Below, piece after piece: positions 36,975-47,181 of a stretch of 64,000 bases of DNA. Both the position numbers and the translations under genes were made by a program. The DNA lies in the NCBI RefSeq assembly GCF_000023465.1, contig NC_014041.1:1447001-1511000 (forward strand), read 5' to 3'. Numbering within the stretch: the stretch's first letter is position 1; every line of letters begins with the position of its first letter. This DNA comes from Zunongwangia profunda SM-A87 (GTDB taxonomy: Bacteria; Bacteroidota; Bacteroidia; Flavobacteriales; Flavobacteriaceae). The notes under the pieces are model-generated. The model saw nothing but the letters and a program-made list of their open reading frames with translations. It did not search any database and was not told the origin of the DNA.

Positions 36975-39900
36975 CTAGTCTAAATCGACATCAAGATAAA
37001 CTGAATGTCTTCCGTAGGTATCATAAAATGGTTTGTACATCACGCCGTCAATTTCAAAAGTCAGTTCTTCCGGATTTCCTTTTATGGAAGCTCCAATATT
37101 TTCAGCATCGAAATTTACTTTACGCCAATCTGTTCTTGGCTCATCTTCCTGAGCCGCTAATAAAACAGGACCATAAAATAAACTTGCGATATTCTGCTGA
37201 TCCATGATGGGATCTAAATAAAAACCGAACGGCATTTGTAATTCTACCGTGTCACCATCTTTCCATTTTCTACTAAGGCTTAAATAGGTTCCGGGAGTGG
37301 CTTTCACTTTTTGATCCTTCCCATTGATCTTTACGGTAAATCCATTTGTAGCCCAACCCGGCACACGTAGTTTAAGGTCGAATTTACCTTTACCATTAAT
37401 CGTGAGTTTGGTGTGATCTTCTTTTGGAAAATTAGTTTCCTGAGTAAGTTCTATATTCTTTTCATGCCAATGCAAAGTAGACGGCACATAAAGATTCACA
37501 TATAGTGCTTTATTATCAGCTCCTTTGAAGTAAATCGAATTCTGCAGTTTTGTACTACTTTCCAGAGCTGTTCCATTACAACAGGTAAAACCGGTCATAT
37601 TAGGGTTTCCAAAACTTTTTTTCGAACCCGGGCGCAACGGAACATGATAGGTGTTTGCCGGGGAATCTTCTGCTACTGAGGCTAAAATATGATTATACAA
37701 GCCACGCTCGTAATAGTCCATAAGTTCCGGACGCTGCTCGTAAAGAAATAAATTACGGGTAAGCTTTAGCATATTATAGGTCGCACAGGTTTCATTTTGG
37801 CCACCGGCAGATAAGCCATTTTCGTATAAGGTGCCTGGCTGTGCAATAAAACATTCGGCATTTGCAGGATTTCTGGCTCCTGCAACTCCGCCGATACTGT
37901 ACATATAATCGTTGGTTGCCTTTACCCAAAAGTTATCGGCTACATTAAAATATTCCGGTTTATCAGAATCCCGATACATTTCTAGAGCCCCCACAATCTG
38001 GGGAATATGCTGATTGGCATGTAAACCTCTAAACGTATCTACATTTTTGGCTAAGCCATGCGAATGATTAGCATCACCAAAAAACACTTTGATATTATCA
38101 AAAAGTCGGGCGGTTTCTAAATAAGTATCTTTTCCGGTGATGCGATATAAACGAGCCATTGCTTCATTCATCCCGCCAAATTCACCCGCGATATAGCGAT
38201 TCCACATACTTATAAGCGTATCGGTTGGTAATTCACTTAGGCGCGCGTAAACCCAATCTCCCATGCCTTCAGCTACAGCTAAGGCTTTTTCATTTCCACT
38301 TACCTCATAGATATCCATTAATCCGGCAAGGATTTTATGTAGCGTATAATAGGGTGCCCAAATTTTTGTTTCTTCAGTACCATACACCGCTCCATTTTCA
38401 AGCATAATAAATTGATCTGGAGGATAAGCACTTATAAAACCTTCTCCCCAGTTCCAATAATCGGTACGAATACCTTCTTCACTAAGATCAGAGCTGTAAA
38501 TTTCTTTTCCAGGCCCCATAGGAACTGCTGTTGGATTGGCATTAAAATCACCTCCTTCTTCAGCTGGTTTTCCAGACATTTGGGATAATTGGTATAAGGT
38601 ATTTACCATATACTCCATTTTATCGGCAAAATTTTGCTGTAAAGCTTTATCATAACCTGTACTGGCGTAAGCCTGAGCGATCGCTGTTAAATAATGACCG
38701 GTCGCATGCCCACGTAGTTTCGTTTCCTGAGTATCCCAAACGCCAAGAGGTTTTGCTCCCACCGGTTGCTCCTGTCCAAATGCATTTCTAAACATATACA
38801 AAAACGAATCTGGATTGGTTTGTGCCAGCGTATTTATAAATTTATCACGATTTTCAATGAATTTCGTGTTTTGTCCGTTTGTATTTGACTCTAAACTTAC
38901 CTGATCTAAATCAAAAGCTTCTAATGCTCTAGCCGGCTTTTCAGCGATTGTACTCTCTACAACATGCACCGTCGCTTTGGGTTTCAAATCTGTTCCGGCC
39001 ACACTTCCGTTTATGATATAGGTTCCAGTTTTTAAAACTTCGCTGTTATCATCGGGAGCCGGCCAGGTTACTTTTACTTGTGGGCCTTTTAGCCCATTTT
39101 TATAGGTAGCTTTAAGCGTTCTTGGCAATCGTGGTAAAACGCCTACCTGAGTTTCCACTTCGATATCATCTACGGAAGCTAAAAATTCATTGTAAAGTTG
39201 CGGACTTGTCCTTGAGAATTCGGGCAGGTTATCCTGAGGTTCTTTACGCTCATTTACCACACCATCGCGTTTTTTTAAGGCATTTTCAAAAATTCCTTTT
39301 ACCTGATTATTGGTCAATCCAATTCTATAGATCCTGAAATCGTGGATGCTGGCATCTAAAGAAGCCTTATTTTGTGATATAGCCTTACCAATATATAACT
39401 GATTCTCTTCTCCAGATTCGACATTAAAAATATCGGATAATTCAAGTTCAATTTCTCCTTTCTGACTAACCTGAACGCCGTTCATAAATGCTTTTATAGT
39501 TTTTGAAGGCACATCGATCACCAAAACCAAATGTGACCATCGATCTTTCGGGAGTCCTACTTTTGAAGATGATAACGTGTAATCTTTATTTCTGTTTTCA
39601 GAAACTGCAGTTGTGAAATTTTCATTTTTTCCTGTTCCGAAAGGAGCTACATAAGCATGCGAATTTTGATTTTTTCCGAAGTCAAAAAAAAATTGATCTG
39701 AAGTTGGAGCATTTAACTTTATCCAGCCTGCCATACTAATGGATTCTACATTGTTAAGTGCTGAAGAAGGCAAAATGATATAAGCTTGTCCCGAAAGAGC
39801 AAGTACATTTTTAAATAGCTCGTCTTTTACAAATTTGGCATCACCTTTAATTTCTGCATGCAGGTTATTACGTGACCAGTCTTTGGCATCTTTATCAAAA

Positions 39901-40025
39901 ACATAGCGCGCAATTAATCCTGTCTCTCCAATTCCGTCAAGAATCTGATCGCCCTGAGCGCGGACTTGCACTTGTCCTACAATCATAACACAAATAAAAC
40001 AGGTGATAATTTTATACAATTTCAT
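36975..40025 (-). CDS. GH127/146-type beta-L-arabinofuranosidase with N-terminal LamG domain
   Basis: The 1016-residue enzyme has a signal peptide (about 1-23) and a concanavalin-like LamG domain (about 35-250: ISMAGWIKLNAPT and SIHDFRIYRIGLT). An Ig-like domain (about 285-365) and a GH127/146 catalytic part (about 370-1016) follow. The zinc-cysteine site of this family is visible: Glu745 and Cys747 in NETCATYNMLKL, and Cys815-Cys816 in FTCCNGTALES. These match Glu338, Cys340, Cys417 and Cys418 of Bifidobacterium HypBA1, which splits beta-1,2-linked arabinofuranose from hydroxyproline-bound oligosaccharides. Together with the nearby hydroxyproline operon this is the main clue to the substrate of the locus. 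GH146 members act on pectic arabinan instead, and the two cannot be told apart here with certainty. Confidence 0.9.
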   Translation of the reverse strand: MKLYKIITCFICVMIVGQVQVRAQGDQILDGIGETGLIARYVFDKDAKDWSRNNLHAEIKGDAKFVKDELFKNVLALSGQAYIILPSSALNNVESISMAGWIKLNAPTSDQFFFDFGKNQNSHAYVAPFGTGKNENFTTAVSENRNKDYTLSSSKVGLPKDRWSHLVLVIDVPSKTIKAFMNGVQVSQKGEIELELSDIFNVESGEENQLYIGKAISQNKASLDASIHDFRIYRIGLTNNQVKGIFENALKKRDGVVNERKEPQDNLPEFSRTSPQLYNEFLASVDDIEVETQVGVLPRLPRTLKATYKNGLKGPQVKVTWPAPDDNSEVLKTGTYIINGSVAGTDLKPKATVHVVESTIAEKPARALEAFDLDQVSLESNTNGQNTKFIENRDKFINTLAQTNPDSFLYMFRNAFGQEQPVGAKPLGVWDTQETKLRGHATGHYLTAIAQAYASTGYDKALQQNFADKMEYMVNTLYQLSQMSGKPAEEGGDFNANPTAVPMGPGKEIYSSDLSEEGIRTDYWNWGEGFISAYPPDQFIMLENGAVYGTEETKIWAPYYTLHKILAGLMDIYEVSGNEKALAVAEGMGDWVYARLSELPTDTLISMWNRYIAGEFGGMNEAMARLYRITGKDTYLETARLFDNIKVFFGDANHSHGLAKNVDTFRGLHANQHIPQIVGALEMYRDSDKPEYFNVADNFWVKATNDYMYSIGGVAGARNPANAECFIAQPGTLYENGLSAGGQNETCATYNMLKLTRNLFLYEQRPELMDYYERGLYNHILASVAEDSPANTYHVPLRPGSKKSFGNPNMTGFTCCNGTALESSTKLQNSIYFKGADNKALYVNLYVPSTLHWHEKNIELTQETNFPKEDHTKLTINGKGKFDLKLRVPGWATNGFTVKINGKDQKVKATPGTYLSLSRKWKDGDTVELQMPFGFYLDPIMDQQNIASLFYGPVLLAAQEDEPRTDWRKVNFDAENIGASIKGNPEELTFEIDGVMYKPFYDTYGRHSVYLDVDLD

Positions 40026-40076
40026 ATTATAAATCTTTCGGTATAAAAAATTAAGCGTATTTCTATGATTACGTAA

Positions 40077-42320
40077 CTAGTTGTAAACCTGATCCCAGGA
40101 AGGTGGATCAACGTCCAACAAATGTTTTACAAAAAAATCTCTTCGTTTACGTTCCCCAAATTCACCTCCTGAAGTATGGTTTTCTCCCGGTAAAACCACT
40201 AAATCAAAATCCTTCTTTGCTTTTATAAGTGCATCTGCAAATTGCATGGTCGATGCCGGGTCTACATTATCATCTACTTCACCTACGATCAGCATTAAAT
40301 TTCCTTTCAATTGGGCGGCATTTTCGATGTTGGAGTTTGCCGCATAATGGGGACCAATTGGATAGCCCATCCATTGCTCATTCCACCAGATTTTATCCAT
40401 TCGGTTATCATGGCAACCACAGGAAGCTACGGCAACATCATAGAAATCTGAATTAAAAACCAAAGCAGCACCGGCACTCTGCCCACCGGCAGAAGTACCA
40501 CGAATACCTACTTTATCGGCGTTCATATAAGGATATTTTTCAGCCGCTGCCGTAATCCATAATTTACGATCGGGGAAACCAGCATCTTTTAAATTTTGCC
40601 AGCATACATCATGAAAAGCTTTAGATCGGTTAGACGTTCCCATACCATCAATCTGCACGACGATAAATCCAAGTTCTGCCAAAGAACTCAGTGCCCAGTA
40701 ATAACTATTGAAATCCTTTGGAACAAATGAATCATGAGGCCCCGCATAGATATATTCAATAATAGGATAGGATTTTGAAGGATCAAAATTGGTGGGTCTT
40801 ACAATAATTCCCCAAATATCGGTGTCACCATCTCTACCTTTTGCGGTAAAGACTTCAGGGGTTTTCCATCCTGTTTTTTCTAACTCGGTAATATCTCCTT
40901 CTTCTAAAGTTAATATTGGCTTTTTTTTACCTGCTTTCTTTAAAACCGTAACCGCCGGCATATCTACTCTGGAATATTGATCTACGTAATATTCTTTATC
41001 TGGAGAAAAAGTGACTTTATGGTTTCCATTTTCAGTAGTAAAACGGGTAAAATTCTTTCCGTCGAAATCTATACTGCAATAATGAATTAAATAAGGATCC
41101 TGATCTTTATCCAACCCACTTGCCGTAAAGTAAATTGCTCTATTCTTATCATCTACTTCTATTACTTTCCTTACCGGCCAATTTCCAGAAGTAATCTGAT
41201 TTTTAACTTTCCCGGTATTGCTATCATACAAATAAAGATGGTTGTAGCCATCACGCTCTGAGGCCCATATAATTTCGTCTTTCCCTTTCACGTCATGACG
41301 ATATTTTTTACCGTTATAATCTATAAAAGTTGGGCTTGTTTCATCGATTATTGCTGTGGCTTTTCCGGTTTTAGCATCAACTTTAATTACTCGGTATGCC
41401 TGATGACCACGCTGATTAAATTCAAAGGTAAACGAAGAACTATCGTCCTTCCACTGGTAATTGTACAAAGAAAATTGAGCGTTAAAAAGAGTTGTCGCTA
41501 TTGGAATATGTTTTTTGGAAGATACATGGAAAAGTTGCGGACTTTTAAAATCTAATTCGTCCCCAGGTTTCGTATAGTCCCTGGTGTGTAATTTTGGCTG
41601 CAACTGATCTTTTGGACTGGACTCTACAAAATAGATATTGTGCTCTTCTCCCGGTCTGACTTTATAGGCTATAATTTTTTCGCTATTTGGTGACCAGATA
41701 ATATTGGCGGAATAAAAGAATCCTTTGGTACCATCAAAACTTAATTGTGTTTCTTCCTTGGTTTTACTGTCTTTTACATACAGGTTAGAGTTTTTTATAA
41801 ATGCGGTATATTTCTGATCTGGCGATGGTACGGGATCACCTTCTCTTTCATTCCCGCGTTTTCCCCAGTATCCTCTGGATCTATCTTTGGAAGCTAGGGT
41901 ATCAATGACGCTAAGCTTATAATCCGAAAGAGTTAAATTATATTGTATGGTATCTAACTGGAATCTTAAATTCGACTTAGCTTCATCAAATTCCAGCTTA
42001 GTGATATCCATTTTTGAACTTTTGATTTTTTTATCTACTAATTTTGAAATAGCGCGTGCCAGTTTTTCATGATCGAAAGCTGTTTCCTTCTCTAGAGTTT
42101 CTGCATTTACAAAAATATATTCACTACCTTTTTCGGTATTGTTTTTATACCAAAACTCCTTCTTGTTTAACCAGTTGAAAGAATTTGGAGTGTTAAAGAC
42201 TTTATTTCTGAAAAGCGTATCCAGAGATTCTGCTCTCTTATAATCTTCTACTGTCCCCTGGGCACTGGCCACTAGCGAAATCAGGAAAAAAATAAAATAG
42301 GTGTAAACAGGTGTTTTCAT
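40077..42320 (-). CDS. S9 family serine peptidase (prolyl oligopeptidase/DPP type)
   Basis: The 747-residue protein has a signal peptide (ending near SAQG), an N-terminal beta-propeller of the DPP IV type and a C-terminal alpha/beta-hydrolase domain. The nucleophile is Ser610 in RGTSAGGQ, with the acid in VGEVDDNV and the histidine in LPGENHTSG. The DPP IV double-glutamate motif DW-x-YEEE is not evident, so it may not be a strict dipeptidyl peptidase. S9 enzymes favour bonds after proline. It follows susD across a terminator-like hairpin, carries its own copy of the locus motif upstream (42377-42390), and its start codon lies inside a predicted stem-loop (42305-42347). Confidence 0.88.
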   Translation of the reverse strand: MKTPVYTYFIFFLISLVASAQGTVEDYKRAESLDTLFRNKVFNTPNSFNWLNKKEFWYKNNTEKGSEYIFVNAETLEKETAFDHEKLARAISKLVDKKIKSSKMDITKLEFDEAKSNLRFQLDTIQYNLTLSDYKLSVIDTLASKDRSRGYWGKRGNEREGDPVPSPDQKYTAFIKNSNLYVKDSKTKEETQLSFDGTKGFFYSANIIWSPNSEKIIAYKVRPGEEHNIYFVESSPKDQLQPKLHTRDYTKPGDELDFKSPQLFHVSSKKHIPIATTLFNAQFSLYNYQWKDDSSSFTFEFNQRGHQAYRVIKVDAKTGKATAIIDETSPTFIDYNGKKYRHDVKGKDEIIWASERDGYNHLYLYDSNTGKVKNQITSGNWPVRKVIEVDDKNRAIYFTASGLDKDQDPYLIHYCSIDFDGKNFTRFTTENGNHKVTFSPDKEYYVDQYSRVDMPAVTVLKKAGKKKPILTLEEGDITELEKTGWKTPEVFTAKGRDGDTDIWGIIVRPTNFDPSKSYPIIEYIYAGPHDSFVPKDFNSYYWALSSLAELGFIVVQIDGMGTSNRSKAFHDVCWQNLKDAGFPDRKLWITAAAEKYPYMNADKVGIRGTSAGGQSAGAALVFNSDFYDVAVASCGCHDNRMDKIWWNEQWMGYPIGPHYAANSNIENAAQLKGNLMLIVGEVDDNVDPASTMQFADALIKAKKDFDLVVLPGENHTSGGEFGERKRRDFFVKHLLDVDPPSWDQVYN

Positions 42321-42347
42321 AGTTTAAAATTAAATGAAAACCTGTTT
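42305..42347 (-). promoter_or_regulatory. Stem-loop covering the start codon of the S9 peptidase
   Basis: AAACAGGTGTTTTCAT (42305-42320) is complementary to ATGAAAACCTGTTT (42334-42347) apart from a 2-base bulge, giving two 7-bp stems with a 13-base loop. In the minus-strand message the ATG at 42320 would be paired, so translation could be controlled. Confidence 0.4.
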
Positions 42348-42376
42348 AATTTTAAATCGATCATTAACATATATTT

Positions 42377-42390
42377 ATATTATATTAACA
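42377..42390. promoter_or_regulatory. Candidate operator, S9 peptidase copy
   Basis: ATATTATATTAACA differs by one base from the site upstream of susC (ATACTATATTAACA at 47304). It lies 57 bp before the start of the S9 peptidase gene, in the same orientation as the susC and hydroxyproline-operon copies. Confidence 0.4.
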
Positions 42391-42448
42391 TTAATTGATA
42401 AGTTTTATATGCTTTTACGACCTTATAGTATAGATTCTACAAAATAAA

Positions 42449-42472
42449 ACGGAGTGACAATTATCACTCCGT
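42449..42472 (-). terminator. Hairpin terminator after susD
   Basis: A perfect 9-bp stem, ACGGAGTGA (42449-42457) with TCACTCCGT (42464-42472), is followed on the minus strand by a T-rich tail (42448-42441). It lies 24 bp after the susD stop and probably limits read-through from susCD into the enzyme genes. Confidence 0.8.
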
Positions 42473-42495
42473 CTTTAGTTCATAAAAACAACATC

Positions 42496-44166
42496 TTAAT
42501 ATCCAGGATTTTGTTGAAGCTTAGGATTAGCATCTAAAAAGGTCTGAAAAATTGGAAAAACATTTTTATATGTTGCCTCAGGTTCTGCATCTTTACAAAA
42601 CCAGGATTTACCATTATAAACATTGGTATTAGATCCTGATAATCTAAACCTGATAAGATCCTGTCTACGATGGTGCTCTCCTACAAATTCCCAGGCCAAA
42701 TCATCTAGAAGGCCTCCTAATTCTATATCATCTCCTCCTTCGTAAGTAGCTACAAGATTGCTGTAGTTGGTAGCACCTTCACTGGTATATTCTCTATGTC
42801 CATAGTCATAAATACTTCCTGAGGTTAAATCCTGTACAGAGCGTACGGCTTCGGTTCCATCCTCAAATGCACGCGCACGTACTTCACTTACTAATCTTGC
42901 GGCCTCCGCCTGATCCCTGTTCAGTCTCAATAAACACTCTGCCTTGATAAACATAGCGTCTGAGAGTCTAAAGAAGGGTACATCATCTCCATAAGTTCCA
43001 TCGACACCTGGTACAATTTCATTCTTTACAAAACGATAGCCTTCCATCATATAAGCTCCCGGATTATCTATAGAATGCACTCTTTTTGTATAAACCAGGT
43101 TAACTTCTCCCTGATCATCTGCATTCATCCTCAATGGCTCTCCGGTTTCATAATGATATTGCTGCCCATAAGCCCAGGTATCTTCTAAACGCGAATCATT
43201 TTCATGATAGGTATCTATAAATTGAGGCACTGCACAACTGCCATTCCATGGAGACCCGTCGTATCCAAAAGCTTTAGCACCCTCACTAGTAAGTGCTTTG
43301 TTTACCAAATAATTACCACTGGCATAGGTGTAATCTAAAGGAATTGCAAAAATAATCTCATTATTTCCAGCTAGATTGGCTTTAAAGTTGTCTTTATAAT
43401 TTGGTGAAAGAGAATAACCACCATTATTAATAATATCATCTACCTGTTCTAAAGCCAGTTCAAAATATTCATTATTACCATAATCGTTGAACCATGCATT
43501 ATGATTCAGGTACATTTTGGCAAGAATCATTTCGGCTGCATATTTATTGGGATAGCCATAAACTTTTTCGGTTCCCAAATCTTCTTTCACAGCATTAAGC
43601 TCAGATACAACAAATTCAAAAACTTCTTCTGGACTGGCCTGCTCTGGCAGGTAACCGCTTTCTACAGCTTGTGTTGTTTCTAAAGGCACATTTCTAAAAC
43701 AATCAAATAAGATATAATAATATAATGCACGCATGGTACGAAGCCTGGCACTTTGCAAAGCATTTTCCTGAATTTCAGGAAGGTCCAAAATAGTATTGGC
43801 ATAACCAATGCCAGAATAAGCATTATCCCAAATTGTACTAAAGTGCCCTATATTAGAATTAAAATCATGCTTATGCATAGAAATATATAAATCTCCCCAA
43901 CCCACTCCTATACGCAAGGGAGTCATAATTAAATCTGAAGACTCTTCCTGGATATCAAATAATCCATTCCATTCCCAGTATGTATACCGCAAATGGTTGT
44001 ATACATAGCCCGTTAATCTTGAAATGTCCTGCTCGTTATTAAAGTCTATATCCTCGTTTGTAAGAATACTATAGGTATCTTCAGAAAGATCTGTACAGGA
44101 AAATGAAGTCAGAAAAAAGGCTGCTATTCCTGTATATTTTATTAGTTTATTTTTGAAAATTTTCAT
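42496..44166 (-). CDS. susD: SusD/RagB-like surface glycan-binding lipoprotein
   Basis: The 556-residue lipoprotein (lipobox SFSC, Cys24) has the SusD helical layout with TPR-like helices: the N-terminal NHLRYTYWEWNGLFDIQEES, then NIDL-type helices such as LRTMRALYYYILFDCFRNVP, and the C-terminal RDQAEAARLVSEVRARAFED with YGHREYTSEGATNY and HHRRQDLIRF. SusD proteins sit on the outer membrane as the lid of the SusC transporter and bind oligosaccharides or glycopeptides. It starts 9 bp after susC. The ligand is unknown; the locus points to arabinosylated peptides or oligosaccharides. Confidence 0.95.
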   Translation of the reverse strand: MKIFKNKLIKYTGIAAFFLTSFSCTDLSEDTYSILTNEDIDFNNEQDISRLTGYVYNHLRYTYWEWNGLFDIQEESSDLIMTPLRIGVGWGDLYISMHKHDFNSNIGHFSTIWDNAYSGIGYANTILDLPEIQENALQSARLRTMRALYYYILFDCFRNVPLETTQAVESGYLPEQASPEEVFEFVVSELNAVKEDLGTEKVYGYPNKYAAEMILAKMYLNHNAWFNDYGNNEYFELALEQVDDIINNGGYSLSPNYKDNFKANLAGNNEIIFAIPLDYTYASGNYLVNKALTSEGAKAFGYDGSPWNGSCAVPQFIDTYHENDSRLEDTWAYGQQYHYETGEPLRMNADDQGEVNLVYTKRVHSIDNPGAYMMEGYRFVKNEIVPGVDGTYGDDVPFFRLSDAMFIKAECLLRLNRDQAEAARLVSEVRARAFEDGTEAVRSVQDLTSGSIYDYGHREYTSEGATNYSNLVATYEGGDDIELGGLLDDLAWEFVGEHHRRQDLIRFRLSGSNTNVYNGKSWFCKDAEPEATYKNVFPIFQTFLDANPKLQQNPGY

Positions 44167-44175
44167 GATGTAGTT

Positions 44176-47100
44176 TTAAAAGTTTAATCTGGTACCAATG
44201 GTGAAAGATTTGATGGTAGGATATTTATCCCTAAAGTCGTTCCCGGCGGCATAAAAGTCTCTATTAGCTAATTCAGGATCCATTCCGCTGTAATTAGTAA
44301 TAGTTAAAAAGTTTTTGGCAGAACAATACACCCGTACATCAGAAATATAATTTGATATTTTTTCAATTTTAAAATTATACCCTAAAGTGATATTATCCAG
44401 TTTTACAAAATCCCCTTTCTCTAAATAATGGCTAACAAAGGCCTGCGCTTGGGCTCCAGATAATGGACGTTCTCCATAAACGGGGTCTGCCGCAGATTTT
44501 AAACGATTATATTGAATTGAATTATTTTCGTAAAACATACGTTGCGTATTTAAAATATCAAAACCAAACTGTCCGCTAATTAAGGCGGTTAAATCGAAGT
44601 TTTTATATCGTAATGTATTGGTCCATCCCATATAGACAGTAGGGAATCCATTACCTAGATACTGGCGATAATCGTTGGTGTTAAGACTTGTGGAATAGGG
44701 AATAGCCTCACCGGTATTTGGATCTTCTACCAGGAATAGTCCATTTTCCGTCACTCCTACAGATTTTAATCCCCAGAAATTTCCTATGGCCTGCCCTACT
44801 TCAACTCTATGGGTAGGAACATTAATCGGATCACCTGCATAGGCCACATCCAAATAATCTTCTGTTTCATATAAATCATTAGACAAGCTTAAAAGTTCAT
44901 TATCATTATGTGTTAGCGTAACCGTAGTTTCCCATGAAAAATCGTCATTGCTTACAGGAAGGGCATTAATCATTAGCTCAAAACCCTGGTTTCTAATCGA
45001 ACCTACGTTGGCCAGTGTTTGACCGTAGATGTTTGGGGGTAAAGGCACATTATATGAGTATAACAAATCATCGGTGTCTTTTCTGTATACATCTAAGGAA
45101 CCCCCTAAACGACTATTAAAGAATGAAAAATCAAGTCCAATGTTAACTTCAGAAGTTCGTTCCCATTTTAAGTCTGGATTAGGATTTTGGGTTACCATTA
45201 AACCAGCTACCCATTGTCCGTCCTCATTTACAAAATTTCCGTAATTGCTATCATAATTATAGGTGGTTAAGGAAAGATAATTAGCATTAGGTCGCTGCCC
45301 CGTTACTCCATAACCTGCTCTAAGTTTTAAATTATTGATCCAACTAGCCGATTCCAAAAATGCTTCATTACTAAGCGTCCAACCAGCCGATACTGAAGGA
45401 AAAAGTCCCCATTTATGGTTGTCTCCAAACTGGGAAGAACCTTCTCTACGTATACTGGCAAGCAGATTAAATCGATTTTCATAACCATATTGAATTCTTC
45501 CAAAAAACCCTATTAAGCGAGAGTCATACTTTCCACTACCCATACCGGCATTTCCTTCATTCAGCCTGGCACCAACTCCTATATTATTATATAGATAGCC
45601 ATCTGTAGGAAAATCTGAATTACTGGCATAAAAATTACTATTGCTAAAGTAATTATAACTATATCCTGCTAATGCATTAAAACGATGAACAGTATTAATA
45701 TCGAATTCGTAATTAGTAGTAAGTTCTAAAAATTTGTCCTCTTTTTTCTCATAACTTTTATAAGCACTACCACTAAATCCAGTAGTTTTAGATGAATAAT
45801 ATCTGGAAGTAGTGTAGGTAGAAATATCTGTAGCCGACAGGTTTTTTGCAATTAAAAGATTGGTTACCCAGTTTTTTATTGGTTCGAAAGTGATATTACC
45901 GGTAATATTAGTTCGTCGTAACTCACGTTCCCCAATCAGCTCATTATTCATCGCAACCGGGTTAAAATATTGATATCGTCCAAATTCTTCGAAATAATCT
46001 CCGTCTTCACCATAAATGGGGGAAGTTGGATTACGAATAACTGCCTGGCGGTAAATATTGCTAATCCCATTATCCTCAATATTATTAGGCGTTCTTTTAC
46101 GCTGCTCAGAAAAGATTTTAAAACCAACTTTTAAAATATCTTTTAAAAGATATTGCTCTAAATTTAGTTGTAATCTTAATTGATCATTATTCGATTTTTT
46201 AATAGTTCCATCTTCTTTTCTATAGGAAATATTTCCTGAATAAGATGTTAGTTCTGATCCTCCATTAATAGTAAGAGCATGATTATGCATAAATCCTGTT
46301 TGCGAAATCGCATCTAACCAATCTGTTTCGAAACCTCCATCACTAAAAGATGTTAATCCATCCCGAATATCCTGTGGAGTCATAAAATCAGCTTCCTTAT
46401 AAAAATCTGATACAGACACAAAGGCATCATATACTACACTGGTTTTGCGATCAAAACTTCCTGATTTTGTACTAATAAGAATAACTCCATTAGCACCACG
46501 AGTCCCATAAATAGCGGCTGCACTGGCATCCTTTAGTACATCTACCGAAGAAATATTTTCTGGAGCGACCATTGTCAAATCTCCAGGAACTCCGTCTATT
46601 AAAATAAGCGGTTTTGTACTACCATTTAAAGTAGTTACCCCACGTAACATAATATTAGATTCATCATTAGGATTTCCAGAACTATTAGTCACCACTAAAC
46701 CGGCTACTTTACCTTTAACGAGTTCAGCCGCATCCTGTATTTTTCCAGGATTAAAATCTTTTTCAGAAACACTGGCAACAGCACTGGTCACCTGGCTTCT
46801 ATCCTGTTTTCCATAGCCAATTAAAACAACCTCTTCCAGGGCTTGTAGATCTTCTTCTAAAGTCACACTTAGATTACCACTTAGACCGCTTGTGTTTAAC
46901 TCCTTAGTTTTATATCCTACGAATGAAAATATCAGTATGGCATCATCCGAATTAGTGGAGATAGAAAATGCACCATCAAAATCTGTAACGGTCCCATTAC
47001 CTGTATTTTTTTCTTTTACCGAAACACCTGGAATGGGTACACCTCCTTCATCTATTACCGTACCCTCAAATTGTGATTGAGCAATACTTAGCTGAGAAAA

Positions 47101-47181
47101 AAATAGCATTAGAAAAAGCAATGAATATTGCTTTTTCTTAACATTTAATTTTCCCACATAAAAACATAATTTTTTCATCAT
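44176..47181 (-). CDS. susC: SusC/RagA TonB-linked outer membrane transporter
   Basis: The 1001-residue protein has a signal peptide (ending near SIAQSQ) and a carboxypeptidase-like regulatory domain (about 35-115, with GVSVKEKNTGNGTVTDFDGA). The TonB box region, plug (about 120-240, with LIDGVPGDLTMVAPENISSV and YGTRGANGVILISTK) and a 22-strand barrel follow, ending IKSFTIGTRLNF. It imports the ligand caught by SusD with energy from TonB. It heads the operon that ends at 30113. The motif upstream (47304-47317) may bind the AraC regulator at 52.5 kb. Two ATG codons (47181, 47178) are equally possible. Confidence 0.96.
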   Translation of the reverse strand: MMKKLCFYVGKLNVKKKQYSLLFLMLFFSQLSIAQSQFEGTVIDEGGVPIPGVSVKEKNTGNGTVTDFDGAFSISTNSDDAILIFSFVGYKTKELNTSGLSGNLSVTLEEDLQALEEVVLIGYGKQDRSQVTSAVASVSEKDFNPGKIQDAAELVKGKVAGLVVTNSSGNPNDESNIMLRGVTTLNGSTKPLILIDGVPGDLTMVAPENISSVDVLKDASAAAIYGTRGANGVILISTKSGSFDRKTSVVYDAFVSVSDFYKEADFMTPQDIRDGLTSFSDGGFETDWLDAISQTGFMHNHALTINGGSELTSYSGNISYRKEDGTIKKSNNDQLRLQLNLEQYLLKDILKVGFKIFSEQRKRTPNNIEDNGISNIYRQAVIRNPTSPIYGEDGDYFEEFGRYQYFNPVAMNNELIGERELRRTNITGNITFEPIKNWVTNLLIAKNLSATDISTYTTSRYYSSKTTGFSGSAYKSYEKKEDKFLELTTNYEFDINTVHRFNALAGYSYNYFSNSNFYASNSDFPTDGYLYNNIGVGARLNEGNAGMGSGKYDSRLIGFFGRIQYGYENRFNLLASIRREGSSQFGDNHKWGLFPSVSAGWTLSNEAFLESASWINNLKLRAGYGVTGQRPNANYLSLTTYNYDSNYGNFVNEDGQWVAGLMVTQNPNPDLKWERTSEVNIGLDFSFFNSRLGGSLDVYRKDTDDLLYSYNVPLPPNIYGQTLANVGSIRNQGFELMINALPVSNDDFSWETTVTLTHNDNELLSLSNDLYETEDYLDVAYAGDPINVPTHRVEVGQAIGNFWGLKSVGVTENGLFLVEDPNTGEAIPYSTSLNTNDYRQYLGNGFPTVYMGWTNTLRYKNFDLTALISGQFGFDILNTQRMFYENNSIQYNRLKSAADPVYGERPLSGAQAQAFVSHYLEKGDFVKLDNITLGYNFKIEKISNYISDVRVYCSAKNFLTITNYSGMDPELANRDFYAAGNDFRDKYPTIKSFTIGTRLNF

